Shown piece after piece: positions 1 to 11,026 of a DNA stretch of 64,000 nucleotides. Location: positions 1 through 64,000 of the forward strand of contig JASANH010001582.1 in assembly GCA_030248295.1 (NCBI GenBank). Reading direction: 5' to 3'. The translations under genes were made by a program, and so were the position numbers. The notes beneath the pieces are model-generated. The model saw only the letters and a program-made list of their open reading frames with translations, ran no database searches and was not told the origin of the DNA. Each line of letters begins with the position of its first letter. Position 1 is the stretch's first letter. Source of the DNA: Mesodorylaimus sp. YZB2_4. Taxonomy: Eukaryota > Nematoda > Enoplea > Dorylaimida > Dorylaimidae.

Positions 1-375
1 TGAGCATTGCTCTTTCGAAAACATAAAGGCGCAACAATGTGTAGCACGGGAAGCGGCGACGGCGCAAAGGTTGTTCAGCTTTCGTCCGCTTGGTAGTGGT
101 GGCCATCCTGGGTTCAATCCTTGGCGATGAAAGTCGGTCAGCGAAAGCCGTAAACCCACACTGACTGCACACCAGGTTGCCCGCATTTCCCATTCTTGAA
201 TCTTGAATCTTGCATCTTGAAAACGTCAAGAAATTAGCATTAGATAAGCAAGAAAAACGTCTTGCCAAGACATGTGGCAAGAAATCTCCACCTCGACAAG
301 ATCATGCCAAGGCCTGCCAAGCCATGGCCATGAGAACAAATGAGGGTGAGAACATGCTCATGCCATAAAAACGCT
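1..375 (+). repeat. Left arm of a large inverted repeat (cut by the window start)
   Basis: Bases 1-375 are the reverse complement of 3662-4036, with position x pairing to 4037-x. The match stops sharply at 375/376 and is close to perfect over all stretches compared. The arm may continue beyond the window start. It contains a short run of TTGAATC/TTGCATC-like units around 197-222 and a Box-B-like GGTTCAATCC at 112-121, which could point to a tRNA-derived or terminal-inverted-repeat element. No protein is recognised in it. The arms bracket 3.3 kb holding a mariner remnant and a 5'-truncated prolyl hydroxylase gene. Confidence 0.93.
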
Positions 376-540
376 AGAGGCACTGAAAACACGGATGCAT
401 TCGACAGAGGGCCTTCACAAAGTGTCCGGAATAACGTCAGCATTGCAGCAGTGAAAATTTTTTTTCAAGTAATAGAAACAGTTTTGCATAACATCAGTTT
501 CTCTTCAAATATTCTCATCTCCTCTTTCTGCCGATCAGAT

Positions 541-1700
541 ATTTAGAAACTTGATGCTCTGAACGAGGCTATGGAGAAAATTGATAGAACCAATGGGCCT
601 TAGGTCCTTCGCGAATGGATCAAGCAATGACAGAATGGTGATGATGACCATTAAAATGGTTGGCCATCAGCTATGGCCAATGATCAAGCAATCGAGAATA
701 TGAAAGATCTGTTTGAGTAAGACAGACAAATTTTATTTACAAAAACTTCCAGTCCCAAACATCGTCTCAGGCTCGGTTAAAACAGTTCTGACTTATTGTT
801 CAGGTTCAAGCAAACTTCGAGCTCGTTGAACAGGAATAGCGTTAGCGACTGTGCCAGTACCACAGAAAGGGCAGGCAGAGAGAGACGATTGGTGGAGGTA
901 GGAGTCTATCCTGCTCTAGAGCAAAGTAGTAGTCAACGGATTGGCAAAAAAGTCAATACGACTCATTCGACCCCCTACTATACCTCTACGTACTTTTTAA
1001 GGTATGCATGCAGGACAGAATGGCCAGAGAGCTGACCTTGCCACTCATTTTCTCGATCAATGCAACCTTGATCCACGAAATTTTTCCGCTGGTTTGTGAC
1101 AGGGATGAGTCATGCATTCATCCGTAGGTAGTCAAGATTCTGAGGCATGATCAAGGCAGTGAATGCCGCGTGATTTGGTGAGCCAGTTAAAGTCCGATCT
1201 GCAACAAAAGCCATGGTTTTCCAAAGGTTTTTTGGGATCCATCAGGAATCACTTCGTTCGATCTTGTGCACGACCTAAGCGCAATAACAGCTTCGTATTT
1301 GGCAAGTTGTACACAAGTTACCGCAGGCGTTGAGCAAGCTTCATCATCAAATCTTGTTTCACCATCGAAATCCGCCCGCCCATTCCTCAGAGGTTGTGAG
1401 AACTTTGCTGCAAGAGTTCTACTGGAAGACTCCTCTTCATCGGAGCATTAGGCCGGATCTAGCTCCATCTGATCTTTTTGTCGCCATAACATAGTAGGAA
1501 TTTGTTGGGAATCGATTTTGGGTGTCTAGAGTGCTGTAATGGCGGGCTGTAAAATCAAGCGCCTCTTCATTTCACTGCACCGATGACGACATCGCACGCT
1601 GGACCAGCTTGACCTACAGTAAACAGTTTGTGGTTTGAAAAATGAGATCATATCTCAAGTTGATTTTGTTTTATAAAGACGCTCTTGGGACTTTTTGAAC
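541..1700 (+). mobile_element. Decayed mariner-type (DD34D) DNA transposon
   Basis: Conceptual translation across several frames gives mariner transposase blocks in the right order. Near 600-720 there is an N-terminal stretch ending in a GWPSA-like block followed by an acidic helix (IENMKDLFE). Near 1100 there is a GDESxxH-like block, and at 1230-1300 VFWDPSGI followed by a hydrophobic stretch. At 1360-1480 there is a HxNxPAHSS-like block followed by RPDLAPSD, the region that carries the third catalytic aspartate in mariners. A YFEK-like C-terminus lies near 1630. Frameshifts and stops break every block, so it cannot make transposase. It lies entirely between the inverted-repeat arms. The ends and the TA duplication were not located, so the borders are approximate. 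Confidence 0.7.
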
Positions 1701-1974
1701 GCCCCTCGTAAAAATCTATGAAGTCACTTTGAAACATTAGAGAGGCAGTATTGGCTGTCAAAAATCTGCCAGAGTCAAGAGTCAGCAGCTTGTCAGAAGC
1801 TGGTTCAGGGTGACCTCACCTCATGCAGAGGTGCAGACACTCAGAAAGAAGCTCAATTAAAGTGAGTGACGATAAAGCAGGTTAAAAAAGGGTCGATTTA
1901 GGGTAATATACGTATCACGGCGAAAAAGTATCATTTATTTGAAAAAAATATGATTATCAGAAATTACAGTGATA

Positions 1975-3697
1975 TCAAGGCTCATCCCGGTAGATCAACA
2001 GATCTTCTTCTTTCTCACGCAGTCCGCAAGGCCTTCGAGACATTTGTCCACCTTCCTTTATCCATTGGTTGGCCACCCACTTGACGCCAGACAATACGGG
2101 ACAGCCTGCATGCAATGTTCTCGTGTCTCCTTCTCCAGATTTCTTTAAATTATACCAAAATACAGCGTCATTCTGAAAAAGAGGGGGTCATACTTGCCCG
2201 TGTCACGGAAAACTGACGCAATGGCACAGAGTACCTTGCTAGGATTAACTGCGACCTGTCCGAACGGAAATGCTGTGCTTCCTCCCACTTCTGGTTCGTT
2301 CAGCTAAATTGTAGGAGCCGATCGTACAGTAAGTGCGCATGAGCTTATCAGCTGTTTGCACCACTCACGTAGAACATAAACGTCGCGATGCGATCGCCCG
2401 TGTCCTTATTGTAGGAACCATGATAGCCGTGTTTCTGTCGAACTTCATTCTACGGTGAAATGCAAGTAAGTCCATGATAACTAAAGAAAAAGAGTGTCTT
2501 ACATGAGCGAAGTCATAATGGGGTGAGTAATGACCGCCGATGCCATATCGGGTGACCTAAAGAGAATGTGGTCTCGAGTACAGCATGTATTGGACAGTCT
2601 TCTAATCCTTGCTTGAAGTGGTTCAGCTGTCCGCACTGTCAATCCAGTCATGACCTCCACCCGTTTCCTGACAGTGGCAATATCCCGGTGCTCGTCATCC
2701 CAAAGCCATCCGCTGAAGCGAGACACCGTGAACAGACAAGAAAACAGACAGAAATTGTACTTACGTGGCACTCGTGCGGCCAGTGCTGGTTGAACCACCT
2801 TTCGTTCCGTTGCTTACTCGAGACCTTTCCATCTGATCATTAGAACAATGAATTCTCCGCCTGGTTTAGGAAATCCGGTACCTACCTTTGTGTTAATTAG
2901 TGATTGAATGGTTCGAATTTCTCGATCACTGATAACAGATCGAAAAAGAAAAACTGGCGGACTTTCGTTCACAACCTCCACCTTGGCTGGTGCCAGACTG
3001 AGGTAAGGTGTCGAATACTTGTAATAGCAAGTCAGTGGGGCGGTCGTGTTCTGAAATTAGAGCATCCTGGGGTCCTGACAAGAGACTAACTATATCAACA
3101 GGCCTATTCAAGCTCAAACTAGCAAACTGTTCTCACTGCTTTCTGGCTCTATGTTGAATACTTCTGAATAGTTTAGACCTAGGGCCTGGCCCAATCAGGT
3201 GATCAGATGCTACAGAGGCCACTCGGCTAGTCCTCGGGGCTAGGCAAGTCTGACTGTGTCCAATAGGGGCTCAAGTGCCAAGATATGGTAGTTTTGATGT
3301 GCCCTGCAATCGCAATCGCCTCAAGGCTCATTTTAAAGGAGCCCCAACACGTAATACAAATACTGAAGGCTAATACTCGCATGGCACTTACCTGATGCTT
3401 CTCCCCTCGACACAATGCCTCATACATTTCCTGCCCCGTTGTAACGTGCCCATCAACCCTGTTATTGTTCACAGGTGGTAGATGACCCCCAGATGACAGT
3501 TCCGCACTTTCTTCGACTTCAGAGATTAGGCTTTCTAGTTTCTCATATTTGCTGAGAAGGTCAATCTTCTTGGTTTGATTAGTCGATAGTATCTTTAACA
3601 ATCTCGTAACTTCTCTGTTTGCGTACACCTTATTGCCCTTCTCGTCTAGCGATATAGCATGAGCGTTTTTATGGCATGAGCATGTTCTCACCCTCAT
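1975..3697 (-). pseudogene. P4HA-1: 5'-truncated prolyl 4-hydroxylase alpha, fused to inverted-repeat sequence
   Basis: Exons (minus): 3697-3392, 3050-2886, 2832-2765, 2712-2613, 2556-2503, 2449-2369, 2303-2235, 2172-1975. They sum to 1041 bases (347 codons) with consistent phases. The part kept is the end of the peptide-substrate-binding domain and the whole 2-oxoglutarate/Fe(II) dioxygenase domain: HYSPHYDF (iron ligands HxD), then the distal His in LHAGCPV and the 2-oxoglutarate-binding Lys in SGVKWVAN. The signal peptide, the P4Ha_N module and half of the central domain are missing. The break falls at the junction with the right inverted-repeat arm near 3661. The only in-frame ATG (3697) lies inside that arm and adds 11 foreign residues, so any product would lack an ER signal. 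The intron after 2613 starts with GC instead of GT. The downstream exons show no stop, so truncation is probably recent. Confidence 0.85.
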
Positions 3698-4036
3698 TTG
3701 TTCTCATGGCCATGGCTTGGCAGGCCTTGGCATGATCTTGTCGAGGTGGAGATTTCTTGCCACATGTCTTGGCAAGACGTTTTTCTTGCTTATCTAATGC
3801 TAATTTCTTGACGTTTTCAAGATGCAAGATTCAAGATTCAAGAATGGGAAATGCGGGCAACCTGGTGTGCAGTCAGTGTGGGTTTACGGCTTTCGCTGAC
3901 CGACTTTCATCGCCAAGGATTGAACCCAGGATGGCCACCACTACCAAGCGGACGAAAGCTGAACAACCTTTGCGCCGTCGCCGCTTCCCGTGCTACACAT
4001 TGTTGCGCCTTTATGTTTTCGAAAGAGCAATGCTCA
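3662..4036 (-). repeat. Right arm of the large inverted repeat
   Basis: Reverse complement of 1-375. Its inner end (3662) abuts the point where the P4HA-1 coding sequence loses homology to the other P4HA copies, and it supplies an in-frame ATG at 3697. Sequence to the right of 4036 has no partner in the window because the left arm is cut at base 1, so the full arm length is unknown. Confidence 0.93.
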
Positions 4037-4747
4037 GGCTCGCCACGCGTCGGAGCGACGTTAGCCATGGAGTAGGTGGGAAAACTCGGCCCTCTGCTCT
4101 GCGTGGCATGGTGCGAAAGCTCCTTTGGCCCCCTTCCAGTAATATGGAACTCACGATCAGATATAATGCACTGCAGGAAGCTATCGTAGTTTAGCTGGTC
4201 GCACGTCACAAATATGTGCGGCCTTTACACACAGAATGGCTTTCGCGACAACGAAGAAACTGCTGCTCAAGCTCTCCTGCTCACCAGGTAGTCGATTATC
4301 GAGACCCTGGAAAAGTAAGACGAACAGTACAGGATCCTTGGCTGGAACTGAAGATTCCAAAGGGTACGGTGAAAGTCAACTCGAGGATATACGACACCCG
4401 TATGTGAACGAAGAGAAGGGGTTGAGCCTCGTCTTCCATTGCTTGATGCACAGAAGTACAAAATGGAATAACTTTTCAAGAGCCACATTCACTACATATA
4501 TTCTCGTTATGCTCCTTCATCTAGACGCATTACGGAGCTAACTGCAAGCCTGAGAAAATACTACCATCATCTCTAAAATGCGGTGGTTCCTTTTCCTGTG
4601 CTTCTCAGTATGCTATAAACTTACTTATTGACTCAACTGCTTTCTTTAATAAATTTGTGTAGCTCCTTTCCAGCAAATCATGCCGCCGAAGTCAAGCTAG
4701 TGGCCTCGTCTTTGACAACCCATTCCCACGAATATTATAGTTCTAAG
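4037..4747. other. Gene-free stretch upstream of P4HA-2
   Basis: Several open frames of 60-100 codons overlap here on both strands, but none shows a recognisable domain, signal peptide or splice pattern. The stretch probably holds the promoter and 5' untranslated region of P4HA-2. A short hydrophobic reading starting at 4578 looks like a signal peptide fragment but has no in-frame continuation. Confidence 0.5.
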
Positions 4748-7704
4748 ATGGCATATTCTACTTTTTGCGTGATTTTACTCATCTTTCATGTTTTTTCAAT
4801 ATTGTGCCAAGTGTCCAAAGGAGCAACGCCCGCTTCCGATCCAGACTACTTGCCTAAAATGAACGCCAACGTAGCAGCTGTTATCAAAAGATATATCGAA
4901 TTAGAATCGGAAAAACTAGCTTCTTTGTCCAAGTGAATTTTGTAGGAATCTCACGTCATGTTGTCACGAGTGACATAGCCATCTTTTTAGATATGCGGAC
5001 GACTTGCTCAAAATGTCGAAAGAGTATTCAGAAGCCATAAGCACTGATCCAATTAGCTTATATTCGGCAGTCAGCCACCTGGTAAACACGTGGAATTGGG
5101 TCGCGAATACTATGAGAAATTCATCATATGAGAGTAAACAAGCGATGTTTTCTCTACTCCCATATAACCACAAACCTGATGTGTTGTAGTACCTTTTGTT
5201 GCGGCGAGGCAATTGCCGCTCGCTCAAGATATCAAAGAAGTTCTATTCGCCTTGTTCAGAATACAGGACACGTACAAGCTGGACGCCAGTCTGATTGCTA
5301 CTGGCACTTTTAAAGGTCTTCATCGTATGGGTCGCCTGACAGGTATGATACTCTCCTGAGAGGTTCGATGGCAAACCTGATCCTTTTAGCTAGCGACTGC
5401 TTCGATATCGGCATCAATGCATTTCACGTCGGCGATTACTATCATTCTTTGATGTGGTTACAAGAAGCAAAAGAGCGTTTTAATGATTCCCCTTTTGAAA
5501 ATCCAATGTTAACCGAAGTCGACATTTTGGCTCCGCTGGCTGTGGTTCTGGATGAGAAAGGCAATAAGATGCATGCGCTGAGGGAAACGGCGCGTATGCT
5601 GGAGTTAATCGGAACGGATTATGAAACGAGGGACTATCTGCTGAACACTTATGAGAAGCTGTTTGGCCTCGTCAGCGATGTCGAAAGGAACCCGATGCAG
5701 TCCTACAAAAACTTACCCCCAGTGGTGAACCTAAGGCTGGATGCAAATGCAACGGCTGGACAAGAAATGTTTGAAGCATTGTGTCGCGGAGAAAACCATC
5801 AAGTATGGACTTGCCTTAACTTGATTTCTGACAGTGTTCTAGAACGGGGACACCAACAGTACAAAAGCAAGACGCCAAGCATGGATCTGTTGCTTGCTTG
5901 GCGAGTGGGAAGGATACACTTGTCAAACAGGCATCAGGCGATCACAGGACACTGATACGAACGTACCTCAAATGGGACGCATATGGTATTCATGCACTTG
6001 CCCAAGGCTTATACGAGTTTTAAAGGTTCAGGCACGGGCTTTTAAGCGATGGGGCTAATAGATTTTCCACGCCCAGTGTTGAGACTACCTAAACATACTT
6101 CCGACATTTATTTTAGTCCCCACCCTCGCAAAGACTTATAAGTTCAAGCAGGGTCTCTATGTGAGGGGTCATACAATTTGAATTAGCCCTGACCCAGTGA
6201 CTGTACTGACGTTAGGTGAGAGGACCCATAAGTCAACCAGAGCAGTAGGTGGTTGTGATCTGTCTGCTGTACATACATGCACGTACAGGGTTCCATATAC
6301 GTCTCACTGCGACACTTGGGCCCCACTCTGCACGCTGACTGCCATGCCATCAAGAGTCAAACGGGCGGCTAATAAATGGATAAAGGAAAGGGAGCAACAA
6401 AACTATGTGCCAGGCGCAAATGATGAGGGCTCGCTGCCTGATGCTGCATTCTTCTGGGCACACGGAATCCATGTGTTCTTTTATTTCAGAACACCACACA
6501 ACCACTGAAATGCCACTACAGACTATCCACGCCATATCTTCGCATTGCACCAGGAAAGGTGGAGGTCATGAACGAAAACCCGCCCGTGTTTCTTTTTCGG
6601 TCGGTGATGAGTAACAAAGAAATCGAAACTGTTCAACTGTTGGCAAAAGAGAGGGTAGGGTAGGCAAGACTGAACTCTTATGAACATTACAGTATGCTGC
6701 GTGCCAGATGGATCGATCGATGGTGTCCGATGGAAGTCAAGATGGTAGTGCTAGCTTTGCTCGCACGAGCAGCACGTAAGCAAATTTCATCCGCATCACT
6801 GCATTTGAAGCTGTCTAAAAATTCCAAGTTTTTGTAGAGGTTGGTTCTTCGATGCTGACCACTCAGACGTCGCCGCAGTCAGGAGAAGGGTGGGGGCCTT
6901 GACGGGACTGAACATGGCAACAGCTGAGCCACTGCAGGTAATCTTTGTGGAAGCTGGATTGGCAATTGATACTCTGCAAGGAGCTGGTAGCCTGGCAGCC
7001 TCAATCGCCAGGGTTATGCTTCAGCGATAGACTAGGTCGGAAGACTTGGTTAGCTACTCTGGGTTTTTGGGTGGTGGCAAAAGCTCCACCAGTCACTCCT
7101 TCCAGTAATACTGATGGACCCAGTCGTCAAGTAAAAGACTTGCCAAGGTTTTGCTTTTTAGCTTACTCGTTACGGCATCGGTGGCCACTACGGCCCTCAT
7201 TTTGACTTCGCTCACGTAAGATGTTGCTAATTTTCAACCAGAAGTTGTCTTACTGTAGCCCCTCCCAGGATGAAGCCAGGAAACAGCACGGGTATCACGG
7301 TTCTTGGGACAAGGCAACTGGTGATCGCATTGCGACTTTTATGTTTTATGTAAGTCAGCCTGCTGAATCATTGCTTTGTAGTTCATAGACCTTCTTTCAG
7401 CTGAATACACCAGAAGCTGGAGGTAGCACGGCGTTCCCGTTCGGCCAAGTCGCTGTGCGTCCGAGCAAGGTTCGTTGTCTTCCTGTCGTGTCAGTCTGCT
7501 GTACGAGGCCACATGTTTTAGGGCGATGCTGTATTTTGGTTTAACTTGAGAAGGTCTGGAGAAGGCGACACGAGGACTCTCCACGCTGGCTGCCCCGTTC
7601 TATCAGGAATCAAATGGGTGGCTAATGAATGGATAAAGGAAAGAGGGCAAGAATTCACAAGACCTTGTGGGCTAGATGCAAATGACGAGGGACAATTTTT
7701 GTGA
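4748..7704 (+). CDS. P4HA-2: prolyl 4-hydroxylase subunit alpha, full length
   Basis: The product hydroxylates prolines in collagen-like Xaa-Pro-Gly sequences in the ER, normally as a tetramer with protein disulfide isomerase (family knowledge). Eleven exons: 4748-4932, 4991-5133, 5190-5342, 5390-5802, 6490-6654, 6708-6775, 6838-6937, 7162-7215, 7269-7349, 7401-7469, 7522-7704, giving 537 residues (human alpha-1 is about 534). The start at 4748 opens a clear signal peptide. Next come the P4Ha_N helical module (exons 1-3), the TPR-like peptide-binding domain with DCFDIGINAF and YYHSLMWLQEA (exon 4), and the dioxygenase domain. Iron ligands HFD (HYGPHFDF), distal His (LHAGCPV) and Lys (SGIKW) are present. 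Intron 4 (687 bases) holds a decayed extra copy of the last exon and intron 7 a dispersed repeat. No ER-retention tetrapeptide is seen, as is usual for alpha subunits. Confidence 0.95.
6325..6435 (+). pseudogene. Relic of a P4HA last exon inside intron 4 of P4HA-2
   Basis: The stretch aligns along its length with the final exon of P4HA-2 itself (about 7570-7690). It shows the counterparts of the LHAGCPV region, of VANEWIKERGQ (read here as AANKWIKEREQ) and of the ANDEG tail, with small indels and substitutions. It lacks a usable splice acceptor and sits between exons 4 and 5, out of order. It is best explained as the remains of another P4HA copy that was once located here, or of a partial tandem duplication. 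Confidence 0.8.
6951..7125 (+). repeat. Dispersed repeat 'B', copy in P4HA-2 intron 7
   Basis: This segment shares an about 170-base body with 16105-16262 (same strand), with the reverse complement of 32688-32872, and partly with 10045-10150 and the reverse complement of 13205-13275. Shared landmarks are GGCAAT(C/T)GATACTCTGCA at the left, (A/T)CTAGGTCGGAAGACTTGG in the middle and GGACCCAGTCGT-like sequence at the right. No coding capacity or RNA polymerase III box is obvious. It is probably a short non-autonomous element. Confidence 0.8.
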
Positions 7705-8355
7705 CATCTGATTATTGTGTTGACATATGTGAACGTGCTGTGTCGCGCTTCTTTGAATTTGACATTGCAGAGGGTAAATTTTTTCTACATAACGAAGACT
7801 TTCCTACGTTAAAGCATGACCATAGACAGCAGGTCTTACGATAAGATGTACCGTCTATCTACCTGATGGGGTCGGTACGCGCTTGAGTACCCACTTTATT
7901 GTTTGGCACTCGCTTTGTGGTCCTCCATCGACAGCAGGAATTTTTAAATTTATTTCACGGCCAGATGAAAATGCATCCGGCTCTATTAAAGGCTTGCATT
8001 ATATGTGGCGATTGACAGGTCGGCTTGGCTATCATAATCCATGCCTTTTACAGCCACGTCCATGTCTAACGCACCCCAGAATGGTTTCTTGGCTCTGTTG
8101 TACACGTGTGCTGTACGACTGATGAGGGATTATATCATGAGCTGAATAAGCAGAGCAGATCAATGCAAAATACCAGCTCAAGCTGACTGAGCTACTCATA
8201 TTAGCTGGTAATCTATGTTTTGACTACCAAGCAGATATTGAACCAGCTGCCAGCGGCCCGCCTATCGTGTGGACGCCTTCCGCGGATTCTAGGAAAGGTG
8301 TCCTTACATGCCCTTTTGTTCTTTTACTTTGAACGTAGTGCCATCGGTGCAGGTC
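7705..8355 (+). pseudogene. P4HA-2/P4HA-3 spacer with a relic of P4HA exon 3 (about 7965-8060)
   Basis: Within this spacer, 7965-8060 matches the end of exon 3 and the following intron of P4HA-3 (8885-9003). The ASGSIKGLH coding block, the donor site and the CCATGCC-TTTACAG acceptor are recognisable, but the exon 4 that should follow is absent. This is a fragment of a further P4HA copy. The rest of the spacer shows no gene and should contain the P4HA-3 promoter. Confidence 0.75.
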
Positions 8356-10741
8356 ATGGCAAAAAGAGGTGCACTCGTGATTTTATGCCTTTGTCATTTA
8401 TTATGGTTACTCCAGCTTTCGGATGGAGACTTGCTCGCAACAGATCCAGATTATTTACCAGAAATGGAAGTCCAAATGGCGAAGGTCTTGAAACGATATG
8501 TTGAAATAGAAAGTGAAAAATTGACCCAATTGTCAAAGTAAATATACGCTACTGCCCTTGAGTGTAAATCTGAAGCCAAGCTCCTCATTTTCTCCAGACT
8601 TTCGAACGAGCTGTTTGCATTGTCGAAAGAACACTCAGAAAATGTGAGGCATGATCCAATCAGCATATACGCAGCTGTCACGTACTTGGTCGAGGAATGG
8701 AAAGATATCGAGAAAATGATTAAAAATTCGTCATATGACAGTAAGTCAGTCCACACCAACTTTGCATTTTTACGCCACGATATTTTTCAGGGGCTGTATT
8801 TGCTGTGGGACAATTGCCACAGGACGATGACACGAACGAAGTCATATCGGCCTTGTTTAGACTGCAGGACACGTACTTGCTGAATACAACCGACATTGCA
8901 TCCGGCTCTATCAAAGGATTACATCATATGGGGCGATTGACTGGTAGGCTTGGCTAGGTTCAAGAATCAGGCACAAATTTATAATCCATGCCCTTTACAG
9001 CCAATGACTGTTTCGATATTGGCATCAAGGCCTTCCAGAAAGCGGACTATTACCACTCTCTAATGTGGTTGCAGGAAGCCAAATCTCGCTTTCATGAAGA
9101 ACCACCTGAGAATCTATTGATCAGTGAAGTTGATGTTCTGGCTCCGTTGGCGTTGTCTTTGGAGCAGAAGGGGAATAAGCAGCATGCTCATCAAGAGGCA
9201 TCACATATACTGCGCATAATCGGGACGAACAGCACGAAGAAAGAGGAGTTACTTAGCAAGTACGGAAATTTAACTAAGCTGATCTCGGAGGTTCAAGGAA
9301 AGTCAAAGACGGCTGGTGTAAAACTGGCCCCAGCAAGAAATCAAAGGTTGGATGGTCGCAAAATTAATGGGCAAGAGATGTACGAGGCATTGTGTCGTGG
9401 AGAAAAACATCAGGTAAATAATATTCCTCAATATTATTATATTCCTGTAATCCATCTCCGTGGGGCAAAGGCTGCATCGCCTGTCGTTGGAACAGCAATC
9501 CATTTTAGAACACAAGCGCACCACTTACCTGCTACTACAGAAAGGCGTCGCCATACCTTCGTCTGGCACCAGCCAAAGTTGAAGTCGTGAACGAAATTCC
9601 GCCAGTGTTCCTGTTCCGATCTGTCATAAGCGACAGAGAAATCGAAAGTGTTCAATCTTTGATCAGAGAAAAGGTAATGCTAAGGCTGTCAGAGATCTTG
9701 TTTCCAAAGATATCTGTTTGCCATAGATGGAACGATCGAGAGTGTCAAATGGATCCACTCGTGGTATACCGAGCACTGCTCGCACCAGCAGCACGTGAGT
9801 TGCGCCACCACTTTCTGTGTACACACTCACTTGTGTGCCTTTGCTGCAGAGGGTGGCTGAAGGACGCTGATCATGCGCACGTTGCCGCTGTTAGAAAACG
9901 AGTAGGAACAGTGACTGGCCTCAATATGGAGACAGCTGAGCTGCTTCAAGTAAGCGATGTGTTGCCTATCGTAAGGCACAGCGTAAAGGCTCGTCTGGCA
10001 CGAGGCTTACAGCTGGCTGTTGGGCATGTCCCCCCCCCCATTACAGTAGGGTGATCTTTCAGCCATGGACTATGTCGGAGGACTATTGGCTGCTCTAGGG
10101 ATTTGCAGCGGGTCTATTAGTCACCCTCCACCAACACTGACCCAAACGTACTGCGGAACAACAGCATGTCTTCTTCAGGTGACTCGATACGGCATCGGTG
10201 GTCACTACGCCCCGCATTATGACTATCTGCACGTAAGGGGACGCTCAAGTATGCGCTGGTGAGGGGAACCACCTGTAACACGCGTTTTGCAGAATGAAGC
10301 GAGGAAAAAGCACGGGTACAGTGGCTCCTGGGATAAAAAAACAGGTGATCGCATAGCCACATTAATGTTCTATGTAAGTTAAGTCTCTTTGGACATAAGG
10401 GGGTCTTTTATGAAGCTGAGTGAAATTTCCAGCTCAGCGAGCCGGAAGCTGGTGGCGGAACAGCGTTTCCGTTTGGACAAGTGGCTGTAAACCCTAGCAA
10501 GGTTCGTTCTTTGCTGGTTTACCAGCTGGTCTGCCGAAGCAGCAGGACACTGTTTCAGAATGACGCTGTGTTTTGGTACAATTTGAGAAAATCGGGAGAA
10601 GGTGATTCCAGGACACTGCACGCTGGTTGCCCAGTGCTATCGGGTGTGAAATGGGTGGCCAATGAGTGGATTAAAGAACGAGGGCAAATGTTTTCGAGGC
10701 CGTGTGGATTGCATGAAAATGAGGAACAATGGCTCGTATAG
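8356..10741 (+). CDS. P4HA-3: prolyl 4-hydroxylase subunit alpha, full length
   Basis: Same predicted role as P4HA-2. Exons: 8356-8537, 8598-8740, 8791-8943, 9001-9413, 9509-9673, 9727-9794, 9850-9949, 10179-10232, 10293-10373, 10433-10501, 10559-10741. They sum to exactly 537 codons (536 residues). The ATG at 8356 is chosen because it opens the signal peptide; an in-frame ATG at 8308 would add 16 less hydrophobic residues. The P4Ha_N module, the peptide-binding domain (DCFDIGIKAF, YYHSLMWLQEA) and the dioxygenase domain are all intact. HxD is HYD in HYAPHYDY, the distal His lies in LHAGCPV and the Lys in SGVKW. Intron 7 contains a partial copy of repeat B at the same place as in P4HA-2. Exon lengths from exon 2 on match P4HA-2 exactly, so the two are close tandem duplicates. 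Confidence 0.95.
10045..10150 (+). repeat. Dispersed repeat 'B', degraded copy in P4HA-3 intron 7
   Basis: The block around TTTCAGCCATG(G/T)ACTA(T/G)GTCGGA, and the sequence after it, follows the repeat B copies at 6951 and 32688 (reverse), but with more substitutions. It lies in the same intron and on the same strand as the P4HA-2 copy, so the insertion probably predates the duplication. Confidence 0.6.
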
Positions 10742-11026
10742 TTACGTGGTGTCCTTCGTGTCATTGTGCTATTGGTTGGAAACTTTTAACAAAAATGGGA
10801 GTAAAGACGATTCCTAGCCAACTTCCACCCACGTCGTTGCTGTCTTCGCATTTCAGGACAAGTAAATGTAGTCCTACAGTCCCAGTTACTGCAGGATGCG
10901 CATCCGGCTTCTGTCTACTGGAGCTGAGCTGGCCGCATCGCACGATACAGCTGTCTCAAAACTAGTCACTCACAGTTCTTATGTTGAAAACCGAAAGACG
11001 CTGATTCTATCTTTTTTGGCCCGAAT

